Source: Erysipelotrichaceae bacterium (GTDB lineage: Bacteria; Bacillota_I; Bacilli_A; Erysipelotrichales; Coprobacillaceae). Taken from it: a stretch of DNA of 64,000 bases. Below the pieces are notes generated by a model. That model was not told where the DNA came from, did no database searches, and was given only the letters and a program-made list of their open reading frames with translations. Each line of letters begins with the position of its first letter. The stretch's first letter is position 1. The stretch is taken from the NCBI GenBank assembly GCA_018365815.1, contig JAGZJH010000003.1, positions 28,447 through 92,446 of the forward strand, in the 5' to 3' direction. Below, in pieces: positions 43,951-53,208 of the stretch. The translations under genes and the position numbers were made by a program.

Positions 43951-44277
43951 GTGGATACACAATTTAAAAAAGGGGTACTGGATTTATGTGTATTAGCCGC
44001 TGTTTCTAAAAAAGAGATGTATGGTTATGGATTAAAAATTGAAATGTCTAAAATTATGGAGGTGACGGAAAATACCCTTTATCCATTATTAAGACGATTA
44101 GAAAAAGACGAAATGCTGACCACTTACAATAAAACAAGTGAAGCAGGGCGTGCAAGAAAGTATTATGTGATTACACAAAAAGGATTAGATTACTTAGAAA
44201 TGATGAAAAGTGAATGGTTAACATTTACAAAAAGTGTCAATTTAATATTATTTGAGGAGGAACAAAACGATGAATAA
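43951..44277 (+). CDS. PadR family transcriptional regulator
   Basis: 108 aa winged-helix repressor. KKGVLDLCVLAAVSKKEMYG begins the family's helix-turn-helix, followed by YGLKIEMSKIMEVTENTLYP, LLRRLEKDEMLTTYNK and RARKYYVITQKGLDYLEMMK. The GTG start has AGGAGGTGA upstream, and the end overlaps the HAAS gene. Its position in the operon it likely represses, with three 13-bp repeats at the promoter, implies autoregulation. Confidence 0.93.
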   Translation: MDTQFKKGVLDLCVLAAVSKKEMYGYGLKIEMSKIMEVTENTLYPLLRRLEKDEMLTTYNKTSEAGRARKYYVITQKGLDYLEMMKSEWLTFTKSVNLILFEEEQNDE

Positions 44278-45274
44278 ACAAGAGTTTTTAGCAGAGTTAA
44301 AACAACAATTATCTTTAAAAATGAACCATGATGAAGTCACAAGTACTGTTGAATATTATGAAGGATATATTAATGAAGCAATAGATTTTGGTTTAAGTGA
44401 AGAAGAAGCCCTTAAACAATTAGGAGATATTGAAACTATTGTAAATGAAGTGGTCAATGGATTAGAAGATGAACATATTGATATTAGTAAACATGAAATC
44501 GTCGGACAAGTAGAACAAGTCCAAAGCATTGAAGCAATGCTTAAAGAAACATCACTTACTGTTGAATATGGTGATTATTCAGAAATTGAAGTGTTTGTAA
44601 ATAAAGAATTTGAAGAAGATTATTTAATTAAAACAGAAAATAATCGTTTTATCATTAAACAACTTGATCGTTTATATAAAAATTCATTTAGTTTTTTGAA
44701 ATTTGAACCTATAAACCGTCGTATGGTTATTCGTATTCCAAAATCTGCTAATATTAAAATGGATATTCAAAATAATAATAGTAGTATAGAAGTTTATGGA
44801 CAAAAGAATATTACTCAAGGACAATTATGTTCATTAAAAACAAAAAATTCTCATATCTATCTTGAAAATGTAGAGTTTGAAGAAATTGATGTTGAAACTA
44901 AAAACGCTAAAATAGGGTTTAATCAAGTTATTTGTCAAAGTGCATTTTTAAAAACGACTAATGCAAAAGTCGAAATAGAACAGGGTAGTTATGGTGATTT
45001 AGAGGTTGATACTACAAATGGGAAAGTTGAATTAAATCAAATTGATGTTAAAAAAACAAATGTCAAAACAAGAAATGGAATTATTTATTGTGAATTAAAG
45101 CCTAATCATTATACAAAACACCTTGAATTAAAAACAACCAATGCATTAGTTAAAGTTGATGGTGAGTGGGTTGAAAATTATTTAGATGTCAATTATTTAG
45201 GTAATGATGAGAAAATAGATTTAAAATTTGAAACAACAAATGCAATTATTAATTTAATTAACTTTAAAAATTAG
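44270..45274 (+). CDS. HAAS (DUF1700-like) and DUF4097-type protein
   Basis: 334 aa. The N-terminal 70 residues (MNKQEFLAELKQQLSLKMNH, then EYYEGYINEAIDFGLSEEEA) form the HAAS domain commonly encoded next to PadR regulators. Residues 100-334 form a repeating beta-helix of the DUF4097 type (NRRMVIRIPKSANIKMDIQN, SLKTKNSHIYLENVEFEEID, DTTNGKVELNQIDVKKTN, LKTTNALVKVDGEW). No membrane helix is seen. The function is unknown, probably in envelope-stress signalling with PadR. The ATG overlaps the PadR end by 8 bases behind GAGGAGG. Confidence 0.85.
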   Translation: MNKQEFLAELKQQLSLKMNHDEVTSTVEYYEGYINEAIDFGLSEEEALKQLGDIETIVNEVVNGLEDEHIDISKHEIVGQVEQVQSIEAMLKETSLTVEYGDYSEIEVFVNKEFEEDYLIKTENNRFIIKQLDRLYKNSFSFLKFEPINRRMVIRIPKSANIKMDIQNNNSSIEVYGQKNITQGQLCSLKTKNSHIYLENVEFEEIDVETKNAKIGFNQVICQSAFLKTTNAKVEIEQGSYGDLEVDTTNGKVELNQIDVKKTNVKTRNGIIYCELKPNHYTKHLELKTTNALVKVDGEWVENYLDVNYLGNDEKIDLKFETTNAIINLINFKN

Positions 45275-45320
45275 TTTTATATTAAAAAAAATTAATCTTT
45301 TGTTTAATTGCTAAAAAATA

Positions 45321-45359
45321 TTGATTAATATGAAAACTTCCTTTATAATTGTATACAAT
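45321..45359 (+). promoter_or_regulatory. Promoter and palindrome of the GntR gene
   Basis: TTGATT (45321-45326), 17-bp spacer, TATAAT (45344-45349). The palindrome ATTGTATACAAT (45348-45359) overlaps the -10 box and transcript start, a likely autorepression site for the GntR protein. Confidence 0.7.
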
Positions 45360-45381
45360 AGTAATGTGTAGGAGGTGTCAT

Positions 45382-46053
45382 ATGGGAAAAGTACAGCAAA
45401 GTCGTAACGATCGAGGGTCACTAGGCGCAAAAGCATTTTTGATCTTGCGTGATAAGATTTTAAATGAGGAATATACAAAAGGACAAAAACTTAATGAAGT
45501 TACTTTGGCTAAAGCTTTAGAAATCAGTCGAACACCAATTCGAGAAGCTTTAAAACAATTAGAGTTAGAGGGTTTAGTTCAAAGTATTCCTAATAAAGGG
45601 GTATATGTCATAGGGTTTAGTTCTAGAGATATAGATGATATGTTTGAAATTCGTTTAGCACTAGAGGGATTAGCAATTCAATTAGCAATTGAAAGGATGG
45701 ACGATGAACATTTAAAAGTTATTAAAGAAGTCTATACTACAATGGAATTTTATACACAGATAGATGACGCTAAAAAAGTATCAGAATTAAATATTCAATT
45801 CCATGATTCAATTTACCAAGCCACACAGTCTAAATATTTTGCACAATTATTAAAGGATATTAATTATTATGTGAGTGTGACTTCTCGTCACTCAATTTTA
45901 CGACCACAACGTTTAGATACTGCAATTGTAGAACACAAAGCCATTTTAGATGCTATTATCTCAAAAGATAAAACACTTGCCAAAAAGATGATTAAGCGTC
46001 ACATTAGAGCCACTCAAATGTTAGTGAGACAATATTTTGAACAACGTGCATAG
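45382..46053 (+). CDS. GntR family regulator with FCD domain
   Basis: 223 aa. The N-terminal winged helix includes LRDKILNEEYTKGQKLNEVT, then LAKALEISRTPIREALKQLE and GLVQSIPNKGVYVIGFS. The C-terminal FCD ligand-binding domain (about 80-220) has FEIRLALEGLAIQLAIERM, FHDSIYQATQSKYFAQLL and AIVEHKAILDAIISKD with the metal-binding Asp/His residues of this family. The ligand is usually a small organic acid; unknown here. Start at 45382 behind GGAGGTG. Confidence 0.92.
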   Translation: MGKVQQSRNDRGSLGAKAFLILRDKILNEEYTKGQKLNEVTLAKALEISRTPIREALKQLELEGLVQSIPNKGVYVIGFSSRDIDDMFEIRLALEGLAIQLAIERMDDEHLKVIKEVYTTMEFYTQIDDAKKVSELNIQFHDSIYQATQSKYFAQLLKDINYYVSVTSRHSILRPQRLDTAIVEHKAILDAIISKDKTLAKKMIKRHIRATQMLVRQYFEQRA

Positions 46054-46078
46054 AAGAAGTCTTTGACTTCTTTTTTTA
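46054..46078 (+). terminator. Terminator after the GntR gene
   Basis: AAGAAGTC-TTT-GACTTCTT followed by TTTTT. Confidence 0.85.
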
Positions 46079-46204
46079 TGAATAAGCAGTTTTTAAGATT
46101 GATTTTGATAAGCTTTAAAAATTTTTTAGTCACTTTATTGTGTTTATGATATAAATAAGATGATTTTATAAGTATTAAAAATTAAGAGAATGATAATTTA
46201 TCCA

Positions 46205-46275
46205 TTTAATAACAATGTGTTTTGTTTTTACAAACAATAAAATACATTGTTATTAAAATACTTTTAGTTTATAAT
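46205..46275 (+). promoter_or_regulatory. Promoter of the YheO-like gene with long inverted repeat
   Basis: TTTAATAACAATGT (46205-46218) and ACATTGTTATTAAA (46244-46257) are perfect 14-bp inverted arms with a 25-base centre that is itself partly self-complementary. The right arm covers the -35 TTGTTA (46247-46252); the -10 is TATAAT (46270-46275) after 17 bp. It looks like an operator or cruciform control site. Confidence 0.6.
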
Positions 46276-46298
46276 GAATAGATAGGGAGTGTGAGAAA

Positions 46299-46973
46299 AT
46301 GCATCCAATTTTAAAACCATATGTCAAATTAGTAGAGTTTTTAGGTGAGGCGTTAGGGGATAATGTAGAGATAGCTTTACATGACTTACAAGATGAAACT
46401 CAGCCAATTATTGCGATTGCTAATGGGAAAATTAGTTCACGTAAAATTGGTGATGGCTTAACTAATTTAGCGATCCATATGTTAGAAGAAAAACAATATC
46501 AAAATCATGATTATGTTTTTAACTATAAAACTGTCAAAGAAGATGGTAAACTTCTTAGAGGGTCTACATATTTTATTAAAGAGAAAGATCAATTAATAGG
46601 AATGATGTGTATTAATGTTGATATTTCAGATTATGAATATATCGATGCAACGCTTAAAAAGATTTTAGGAATTAAAGATGAAAAACCAACGGAATTTGGA
46701 CGTGAAAATCCTATTGAAATCTTATCTTATTCACTTGATGAAACAGTGGATAAGTATATTAAAGAAGCATTAACTCAAATGGGATTCCCAAGTTACTTTA
46801 TACCTGAGCGTTTAAAAGTTGATGAAAAAATTAAAGTCGTTAAATATCTTCAGGAAAAAGGAACTTTTAAAATAAAAGGTGCACTTGTTTATGTGGCAAG
46901 TCAATTAGGGGTATCAGAACCAACGATTTATCGTTATTTGAAAAAAAGAGCAATCACGTTTAAGGAGGATTAA
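46299..46973 (+). CDS. YheO-like transcriptional regulator (PAS-type domain plus HTH)
   Basis: 224 aa. The N-terminal YheO-type PAS domain is MHPILKPYVKLVEFLGEALG with VEIALHDLQDE; the middle has LIGMMCINVDISDYEYIDAT. The C-terminal helix-turn-helix is KIKVVKYLQEKGTFKIKGAL, then YVASQLGVSEPTIYRYLKK. It has a strong promoter of its own. The pyrophosphatase gene starts two bases after its stop, an unusual pairing for this regulator. Confidence 0.88.
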   Translation: MHPILKPYVKLVEFLGEALGDNVEIALHDLQDETQPIIAIANGKISSRKIGDGLTNLAIHMLEEKQYQNHDYVFNYKTVKEDGKLLRGSTYFIKEKDQLIGMMCINVDISDYEYIDATLKKILGIKDEKPTEFGRENPIEILSYSLDETVDKYIKEALTQMGFPSYFIPERLKVDEKIKVVKYLQEKGTFKIKGALVYVASQLGVSEPTIYRYLKKRAITFKED

Positions 46974-46975
46974 AA

Positions 46976-48604
46976 ATGAGTGAAAAAGTATATGTTTCTG
47001 GACATAAAAATCCAGATACAGATTCAATTTGTTCGTCAATTGCTTATGCAAATTTAATGAACCAATTACAAAAATACGATGCAACACCGGTAAGGTTAGG
47101 AAATGTAAGTTTAGAAACACAATATGTTTTAGATTACTTTAACGTTCCTTCACCAGAATTGTTAAAAACAATTAGACAAACTGTATGTGATTTAAATTTT
47201 GACAATGTGGTAAAATTTACTAAAAACTTCACATTAAAAACAGCATGGGAAATGATGAAAAGTAAATCATTAAAAACAAGTCCGGTTGTAGATGAAGAAG
47301 CCAATTTACTTGGAATTATTTCTTCAACAAGTATTATTGAAGGATACATGGGGAATTTTGATGAATCAATTTTAAAAACAAGTCAAACACCAGTTGAAAA
47401 TATTGTTGAAGTTTTAAATGCTAAAGTTGTTCATCATGGAAAAACTCAAACTTGTAACGGTAATATTCAAATCGCTTCAATGAGTACAAAAGAAATGAAA
47501 GTAAGAATTAATAAAGATGACATTGTATTAGTGGGTGGCGATCGCCATGAAGCGATTGTGCAATGTATTGAAAATGAAGCAGGAATTCTTGTTTTAACCG
47601 GAGATTTAAAATTAAGTGAAGAATTATCTGAAAAAATCAGAGAAGCCAATATCACAACAATTCTAACACCGTTTAATACATACAATGCTTCACAAATTAT
47701 CATTCAAGCAGTACCGGTTTCTTACGTAATGCAAACACAAAATATCGTGACTGTTGGAATTAATGATACAATTAATGATGTGAAAGCATTAGTTAGTGAA
47801 ACACGTTATCATAACTATCCGATTCTAGATGATAACAATAAAGTGGTTGGAACATTATCACGTTATGAAATTGTAAATGATTCTAAAAAGAATATTATTC
47901 AAGTGGATCATAATGAAAGAGGACAAGCGGTAGATGGTATTGAAGAAGCTAATATTTTAGAAGTTATCGATCATCATCGTATTGCTGATTTCCAAACAAA
48001 TACGCCATTATATTTTAGAGCTGAACCAGTTGGTTGTTCAGCAACAATTGTAAGTAAATGTTATTTAGAAAATAATATTGAAATTACAAAAGAAATGGCA
48101 GGAATTATGCTAGGAGCAATTATTTCTGATACATTATTATTCAAATCTCCGACTTGTACCCATGCTGATCGTAAAGCGGCTGAATATTTAGCTAAAATTG
48201 CTGATGTCAATATTGAAGAATTTGGTATGGAAATGTTTAAAGCCGGAACTTCTTTAAAAGGAAAAACAGTAGCAGAAATCTTTAATGCAGATTACAAACC
48301 ATTTAAATTTGGTGACCATAAAGTAGGTGTAGGTCAAGTAAATAGTATGGATATTGATGGTTTCTTACCATTAAAAGAAGAAATGTTAGCTTATATGAAT
48401 TTACAAGTTGAAGAAAATGGTTTAGATTTTGCTTTACTATTAGTGACTGATATTATTAATGCAAATAGTGAAATCTTTGTTGCAGGTCAAGAAGAATTAG
48501 TTGAAAAAGCATTTAATTGCAAACTTGAAAATCATCAAGGAACTTTACCAGGTGTAATTTCTCGTAAAAAACAAGTCGTTCCAGCAATTACTGCGTTATA
48601 TTAA
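46976..48604 (+). CDS. Manganese-dependent inorganic pyrophosphatase with CBS-DRTGG insert
   Basis: 542 aa family II pyrophosphatase. VSGHKNPDTDSICSSIAYAN is the DHH metal motif, and CBS repeats (about 70-125 and 250-300) flank a DRTGG domain; LEVIDHHRIADF and FRAEPVGCSATIVSKCYLE are the rest of the catalytic site. The CBS pair senses adenine nucleotides and the DRTGG-containing version can bind diadenosine polyphosphates (established for the family). It follows the YheO-like regulator by two bases behind AAGGAGG. Confidence 0.94.
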   Translation: MSEKVYVSGHKNPDTDSICSSIAYANLMNQLQKYDATPVRLGNVSLETQYVLDYFNVPSPELLKTIRQTVCDLNFDNVVKFTKNFTLKTAWEMMKSKSLKTSPVVDEEANLLGIISSTSIIEGYMGNFDESILKTSQTPVENIVEVLNAKVVHHGKTQTCNGNIQIASMSTKEMKVRINKDDIVLVGGDRHEAIVQCIENEAGILVLTGDLKLSEELSEKIREANITTILTPFNTYNASQIIIQAVPVSYVMQTQNIVTVGINDTINDVKALVSETRYHNYPILDDNNKVVGTLSRYEIVNDSKKNIIQVDHNERGQAVDGIEEANILEVIDHHRIADFQTNTPLYFRAEPVGCSATIVSKCYLENNIEITKEMAGIMLGAIISDTLLFKSPTCTHADRKAAEYLAKIADVNIEEFGMEMFKAGTSLKGKTVAEIFNADYKPFKFGDHKVGVGQVNSMDIDGFLPLKEEMLAYMNLQVEENGLDFALLLVTDIINANSEIFVAGQEELVEKAFNCKLENHQGTLPGVISRKKQVVPAITALY

Positions 48605-48611
48605 AAATAGG

Positions 48612-48644
48612 GGCCTTGGTTATCTTAATAACTAAGGTCTTTTT
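48612..48644 (+). terminator. Terminator after the pyrophosphatase gene
   Basis: GGCCTTGGTTAT pairs with ATAACTAAGGTC around CTTA, with G-T pairs, followed by TTTTT. Confidence 0.82.
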
Positions 48645-48789
48645 ATGTGAAGATATTAGATAGCATAAATTAGGAATATTTAATTAAATTAATTAAAAAT
48701 AAACTTTAATCAAAACATTATGATAACTGATATCTTTTTTATATACACACATTCGTTTATTCAGTATAATGAAAGTTGGAGGTAAAGAT

Positions 48790-49569
48790 ATGGCAAAAAT
48801 TTTATTTAGTGATGTAGACGGAACTTTAATTGAACATGGTAAAGCCATTAGTGAAAAGAACTTTGAAATGATGAAAGAAATGCAAAAGCATGGGCATTAT
48901 ATTGCATTATGCACAGGAAGAAATCATATTGATATTCAACCGGTATTAAAAGCTATTGATATTCCTTATGATTATTTAGTATTATGTAACGGATCGTATA
49001 TTGCAGATAAAAACGGAAATATTTTATATGAAAAACATATCGATCAAGAAGTTGCACGCGATATTATAAATTCAATCATTGAAATGGGAGATATAGTTGT
49101 AGCATTTTGTGGCGAGTATCAATGTCCGATTTTAATAGAAAATCAAACTTATATTTTAGGACTTAACGGACCTGAATTAATCGAAGGTGACTTTTATGAA
49201 TATTTAAAAAATGAAAAACGTTTTTATATGCTTTCTTTACATCATAAAGATCTTGATGTAGAAATTATTACAAAAGTGGCGAAGATGATTAAAGAAAAAT
49301 ATCCTGAGGGAATAGAAACGCATTTAAATCAACAATATATTGATGTAATTCCGACAAACCACTCTAAAGGAACGGGGTTAATTAAACTTGTTGAAATGTT
49401 GAATGATATTGAAGAAAGTTATGCAATTGGTGATTCATTTAATGACTTGCCAATGATTAAGGCGGCTAATGTGGGTGCAACATTTAATTACGCTAAACAA
49501 GAAATTATTGAACAAGCCACTTTAAGTGTAGATTATGTGTATGAATTAATTGAAAAAATATTAAGTTAA
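48790..49569 (+). CDS. HAD superfamily (Cof type) phosphatase
   Basis: 259 aa. Motif I ILFSDVDGTLIEHGKAIS, motif II ALCTGRNH, the lysine in SKGTGLIKLVEMLN and motif IV AIGDSFNDLPMIKAANVG are all present with the C2 cap between. The substrate is unknown. The ATG at 48790 follows GGAGGTAA; an earlier in-frame ATG lies within that site. The RelA/SpoT-like gene follows after 51 bases. Confidence 0.92.
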   Translation: MAKILFSDVDGTLIEHGKAISEKNFEMMKEMQKHGHYIALCTGRNHIDIQPVLKAIDIPYDYLVLCNGSYIADKNGNILYEKHIDQEVARDIINSIIEMGDIVVAFCGEYQCPILIENQTYILGLNGPELIEGDFYEYLKNEKRFYMLSLHHKDLDVEIITKVAKMIKEKYPEGIETHLNQQYIDVIPTNHSKGTGLIKLVEMLNDIEESYAIGDSFNDLPMIKAANVGATFNYAKQEIIEQATLSVDYVYELIEKILS

Positions 49570-49620
49570 TGTAGAATTCATTTTCCGTCGTTATAATAAT
49601 AATTGCAATGAGGAGGAAAT

Positions 49621-50679
49621 ATGGATAAAACAAATACAATTTTAGATGAATTCAGGCAAAATTCGGAACTATATAATAACTTAAAAGATGATATTGAAGA
49701 TATTCTAAATCGTATTATTGCCTCAAATAAAATTAAAATTTCAAACTTAGCAATTCGTATTAAACAAGAAAAGTCATTAACTAAAAAGATAATGTATAAA
49801 AATAAGTATCAGCATATTGAGGATGTGACTGATGTAGTAGCTTGTCGTATTATTACTTTATTTGAAGATGATGTTGAAAGATTAAAAGACTTGATTATGC
49901 GAAATTTTGAAGTTGTTGAATTATCTGATCGACGTAAAAAAGAAAATAAAGTAAGAGAGGAATATGGTTATAATTCACTTCATTTGATTGTCAAATTTAC
50001 TAAAGAGCGATGTGAGTTAGTAGAGTATGAACCTTATAAAAATATTGCTTTTGAAATTCAACTTCGTACTGCGTTACAACATTCTTGGTGTGAGATTGAA
50101 CATGGATTAGGATATAAATCAAAATATGAAATTCCTAAACATATTCGTCGACGTTTAAATCGTTTATCAGCAACATTAGAATTATTAGATGAAGAATTTG
50201 TTTCAATTGCAAAGGATATTGAAGAATATAATCAAGGTTTAGAGCATGAAGAAAAAATATTGAAAACAGATATTAATATCTTATCACTACAAAAATATTC
50301 TTTACATAATTCATACTTTAAAACCTTAATGGAAAACTTATCAAAAGAATATCAATTAGAAATGGAATATGATATAAGTCTGATTTCTCAATTTAGGGTT
50401 GTTCAACGTTTGAATTATATGGGATTTGGATATATCCATGAGTTAGATGAATTGTTAAAAACACATCATCAACAAATTGATTTTGTCTCACGTACATGGA
50501 CGGAGGTAGCTAGTCGTAATAAAAATACAATTAACTATTATGTTTGTTTAATTTGGTTAACTGTATGTGGATTAGTTGAAAATGGTGATAATACTGTTAA
50601 TGAAATTGTCAATAAAGAATTGTTAGATAAAATTAAACAGTCATCGGTATTGAATTTTGCCGAAGAATTAACGCATTAA
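49621..50679 (+). CDS. RelA/SpoT synthetase-domain protein
   Basis: 352 aa. The synthetase core (about 40-200) has EDVTDVVACRIITLFEDDV, EEYGYNSLHLIVKF and IAFEIQLRTALQHSWCEIEH, the standard (p)ppGpp synthetase motifs. There is no HD hydrolase domain and no TGS/ACT part. The C-terminal 150 residues are helical and I do not recognise them, which makes the protein longer than small alarmone synthetases RelP/RelQ (about 210-240 aa). Whether it makes (p)ppGpp or modifies another target is open. Start behind GAGGAGG. Confidence 0.85.
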   Translation: MDKTNTILDEFRQNSELYNNLKDDIEDILNRIIASNKIKISNLAIRIKQEKSLTKKIMYKNKYQHIEDVTDVVACRIITLFEDDVERLKDLIMRNFEVVELSDRRKKENKVREEYGYNSLHLIVKFTKERCELVEYEPYKNIAFEIQLRTALQHSWCEIEHGLGYKSKYEIPKHIRRRLNRLSATLELLDEEFVSIAKDIEEYNQGLEHEEKILKTDINILSLQKYSLHNSYFKTLMENLSKEYQLEMEYDISLISQFRVVQRLNYMGFGYIHELDELLKTHHQQIDFVSRTWTEVASRNKNTINYYVCLIWLTVCGLVENGDNTVNEIVNKELLDKIKQSSVLNFAEELTH

Positions 50680-50700
50680 GCAGGGAAACCTGCTTTTTTA
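50678..50700 (+). terminator. Terminator after the RelA/SpoT-like gene
   Basis: AAGCAGG-GAAA-CCTGCTT followed by TTTT; it overlaps the stop codon. Confidence 0.88.
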
Positions 50701-50738
50701 TGCTATAATAGTAAATAAAAAATTTAGGAGGGAATGTC

Positions 50739-51437
50739 ATGAAAATTGGAATTATATGTGCAAGTGATGATGAATTATCCCCTTTTTTACCACATATTGA
50801 AAATTGTCAAACAACACAAAAAGCGATGTTGACGTTTTATGAAGGTAAAATTAACCATCATGAAGTTGTAGCTTTATATTCGGGAGTATGTAAAGTTAAT
50901 GCGGCAATTGCTTCTCAAATTTAAATTGATACATTTCGTATTGAAATGATGATCAATTCAGGAACGTGTGTGGCGATGGATTTAAAACTAAATATATTAG
51001 ATACAGTTATTTCTACTGAAGTTTGTTATCATGATGTGGCAGAAGATACTTTAACTCAATTTCACCCATGGCTAGAGACAATATTTTTTAAAGCTGATCC
51101 TAAACTTGTGGAACTTTCAAAAATAGCATCTAAGAAAGTTGAAACAAAGGGAAAGATATTTTGGGGACGTATGGTAACCGGTGAAGCATTTATTACAAGT
51201 GATGGTCGTGAATATATTAATGATACATTTAAACCATTAACAGTCGATATGGAAACTGGAAGCATTGCTCATGTTTGTTATGTGAATAATGTAAAATTTA
51301 TTGCTATTCGTTGTGTAACTGATATGCCTAATCATAGTGGGGTAGGGGTTTTTGAAGATAATTGCGTAAAAGCTTCAATGGTGGCTCAAGAAATAACACT
51401 TTCGTTAATTAAGGAAATTCCTTTAAGCCTACAATAG
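50739..51437 (+). pseudogene. mtnN: MTA/SAH nucleosidase broken by one nonsense codon
   Basis: The reading frame is complete except for TAA at 50922-50924. Before it: MKIGIICASDDELSPFLPHI and VVALYSGVCKVNAAIASQI. After it, in the same frame: IDTFRIEMMINSGTCVAMD, WGRMVTGEAFITSDG, VDMETGSIAHVCYVNNVKF and AIRCVTDMPNH with the usual catalytic Glu and Asp. Family members have Leu or similar where the stop lies (TTA to TAA would be one change). Restart at an ATG at 50946 would lack the N-terminal third. The enzyme would hydrolyse methylthioadenosine and S-adenosylhomocysteine. Confidence 0.85.
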
Positions 51438-51477
51438 CTAATGTTTGAAGTGTTTTAATATCATATCTATTTTTAAA

Positions 51478-51503
51478 CAAAAAAAGGTATCGCTACCTTT
51501 TTA
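51478..51503. terminator. Bidirectional terminator between mtnN and the glucosidase remnant
   Basis: AAAAAAGGTA-TCGC-TACCTTTTTT, tracts on both sides. Confidence 0.85.
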
Positions 51504-53144
51504 ATCTTCATAATAATAAATTTTAGTTTCATAGGCTCTTAAATGAGTATTTAAATCATCATCATAATTTTTAAGCAATAATTTTGCGTGAGATGGGATA
51601 AAATCACTGTTTAATTCATACTCCTCTTTCTCATAATTACAAATCACTAAAATATTTTGATGTTGTTTTTTTCTTAAATAAGCAAAAATTTGCGGATCAT
51701 CTTCTAAAAGTAAAGTATAAGTTCCAGTTGTAATCAAAGAATATTGTTTTCTGATTTGAATTAATTCACAATAGAAGTTAAAGATCAAATTAGGGTGATT
51801 GATTTGTTCTTTAGCGTTAATGGTTTGATAATTAGGATTGACTTCTAACCATGGTTTAGCCGTTGAAAGACCGGCATTTTGGGTATTATCCCATTGCATA
51901 GGTGTACGTGAATTGTCGCGTGAACGTTTAGCGAAGTAGTGGATAATGGCATCATGAGGATATTGATCTTTCCATTTAAGATATTTATTTTTAGTATCCA
52001 CATCATCATGTTGTTCAATGGATTTAAAATAAATATTACTCATTCCTAATTCTTGACCTTGGTAAATATAAGGTGTCCCTTGCATCATCATATACATTGC
52101 AGCTAACATTTTAGCGGATTTTTCATGGTAAAGTGGGGTAGAGTCATCACCGTATTTAGATACTGAACGGGGACGATCGTGATTTTCTAAAAACAATGAG
52201 TTCCATGCTTTATTATAAAGTTCTGTTTGCCAATGTGATAAAATTTTCTTTAATTGAATTAAATTAGGGTGAACAACTTCAAGTTTTGACATATCCCCTT
52301 TATCTAATGACATATGTTCAAATTGAAAAATCATTGATAATTCATTTTCATCAAAACCGGCATATCTTATAGCGTGTTTTGTTGTGACAGAACCGGTTTC
52401 CCCAACAGTCATGGCATTATATTTAGATAAAACTTCTTTGTTCATTTCTTTTAAAAATTCATGTACTCGAGGACCGTTTGAAATAACTTTTCCTAAATCA
52501 TCTTGACCTTTACGGTATTGTTCCATTAATGGAAAGTCTTTTGAGATTTGATTGATGACGTCCATTCTAAAGCCATCAATTCCTTTTTCAAACTACCAAG
52601 TCATCATTTTATAAATCTCTTGACGTACCGTTTCATTTTCCCAATTTAAATCAGGTTGTTTATTGGTATAAAGATGTAGAAAATACATCTGAGTTTTAGA
52701 ATCATATTCCCATGCTGAACCTTCAAATACTGATTCTAATTCATTAGGCGGTTGGTTGTTTTTGCCTTCTTTCCATATATAAAAATCACGATATGGATTA
52801 TCTTTAGACTGACGACTTTCAATAAACCAAGGGTGATTAATTGAAGTATGATTGACAACTAAATCCATAATCACTTTAATATTACGTAAATGTGCTTCTT
52901 TTAATAATTGGTCAAAATCAGCTATTGTTCCAAATTCGTCCATAATATCATGATAATTACTAATATCATAATTAGGAGATTTATAAATTGGACATAGCCA
53001 AATAACATCTATACCTAAATGAGAAATATAATCTAATCTTGAAATAATTCCTTGTAAATCTCAAATTCCATCATCATTGCTATCTTGGAAACTACGAGGA
53101 TAAATTTGATAAACTACTGCATTTTTCCACCATGTTTTGTTCAT
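51501..53144 (-). pseudogene. GH13 alpha-glucosidase (oligo-1,6-glucosidase-like) broken by two nonsense codons
   Basis: One frame reads from the ATG at 53144 to 51501 (about 547 codons) with two internal stops. NKTWWKNAVVYQIYPRSFQD is the GH13_31 start. GI-stop-DLQGIISRLDYI follows (TGA at 53061-53063, where the family has Gly), then VIMDLVVNHTSINHPWFIES, MMTW-stop-FEKGIDGFRMDVI (TAG at 52593-52595, where the family has Trp), TPYIYQGQELGMSN and RSRDNSRTPMQWDNTQNAG. Each stop is one base away from the expected codon. It has a good GGAGGTAA site still. AraC regulator adjacent. Confidence 0.88.
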
Positions 53145-53208
53145 AGTTATTACCTCCGTTAGTATCGTATCAAAAATATAGTTTAAAATCTTATCTTAAT
53201 TTAACTAA

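Noticed and set aside
40431..45274. Lantibiotic or peptide exporter operon
   Set aside because: No precursor peptide, peptidase domain or modification enzyme is present; PadR plus HAAS points to a general regulated exporter.
51501..53144. Alternative genetic code (TGA as Trp) to explain the internal stops
   Set aside because: TGA stands at a Gly site and TAG at the Trp site; TGG is used freely for Trp and TGA ends several normal genes such as at 16179 and 21211.
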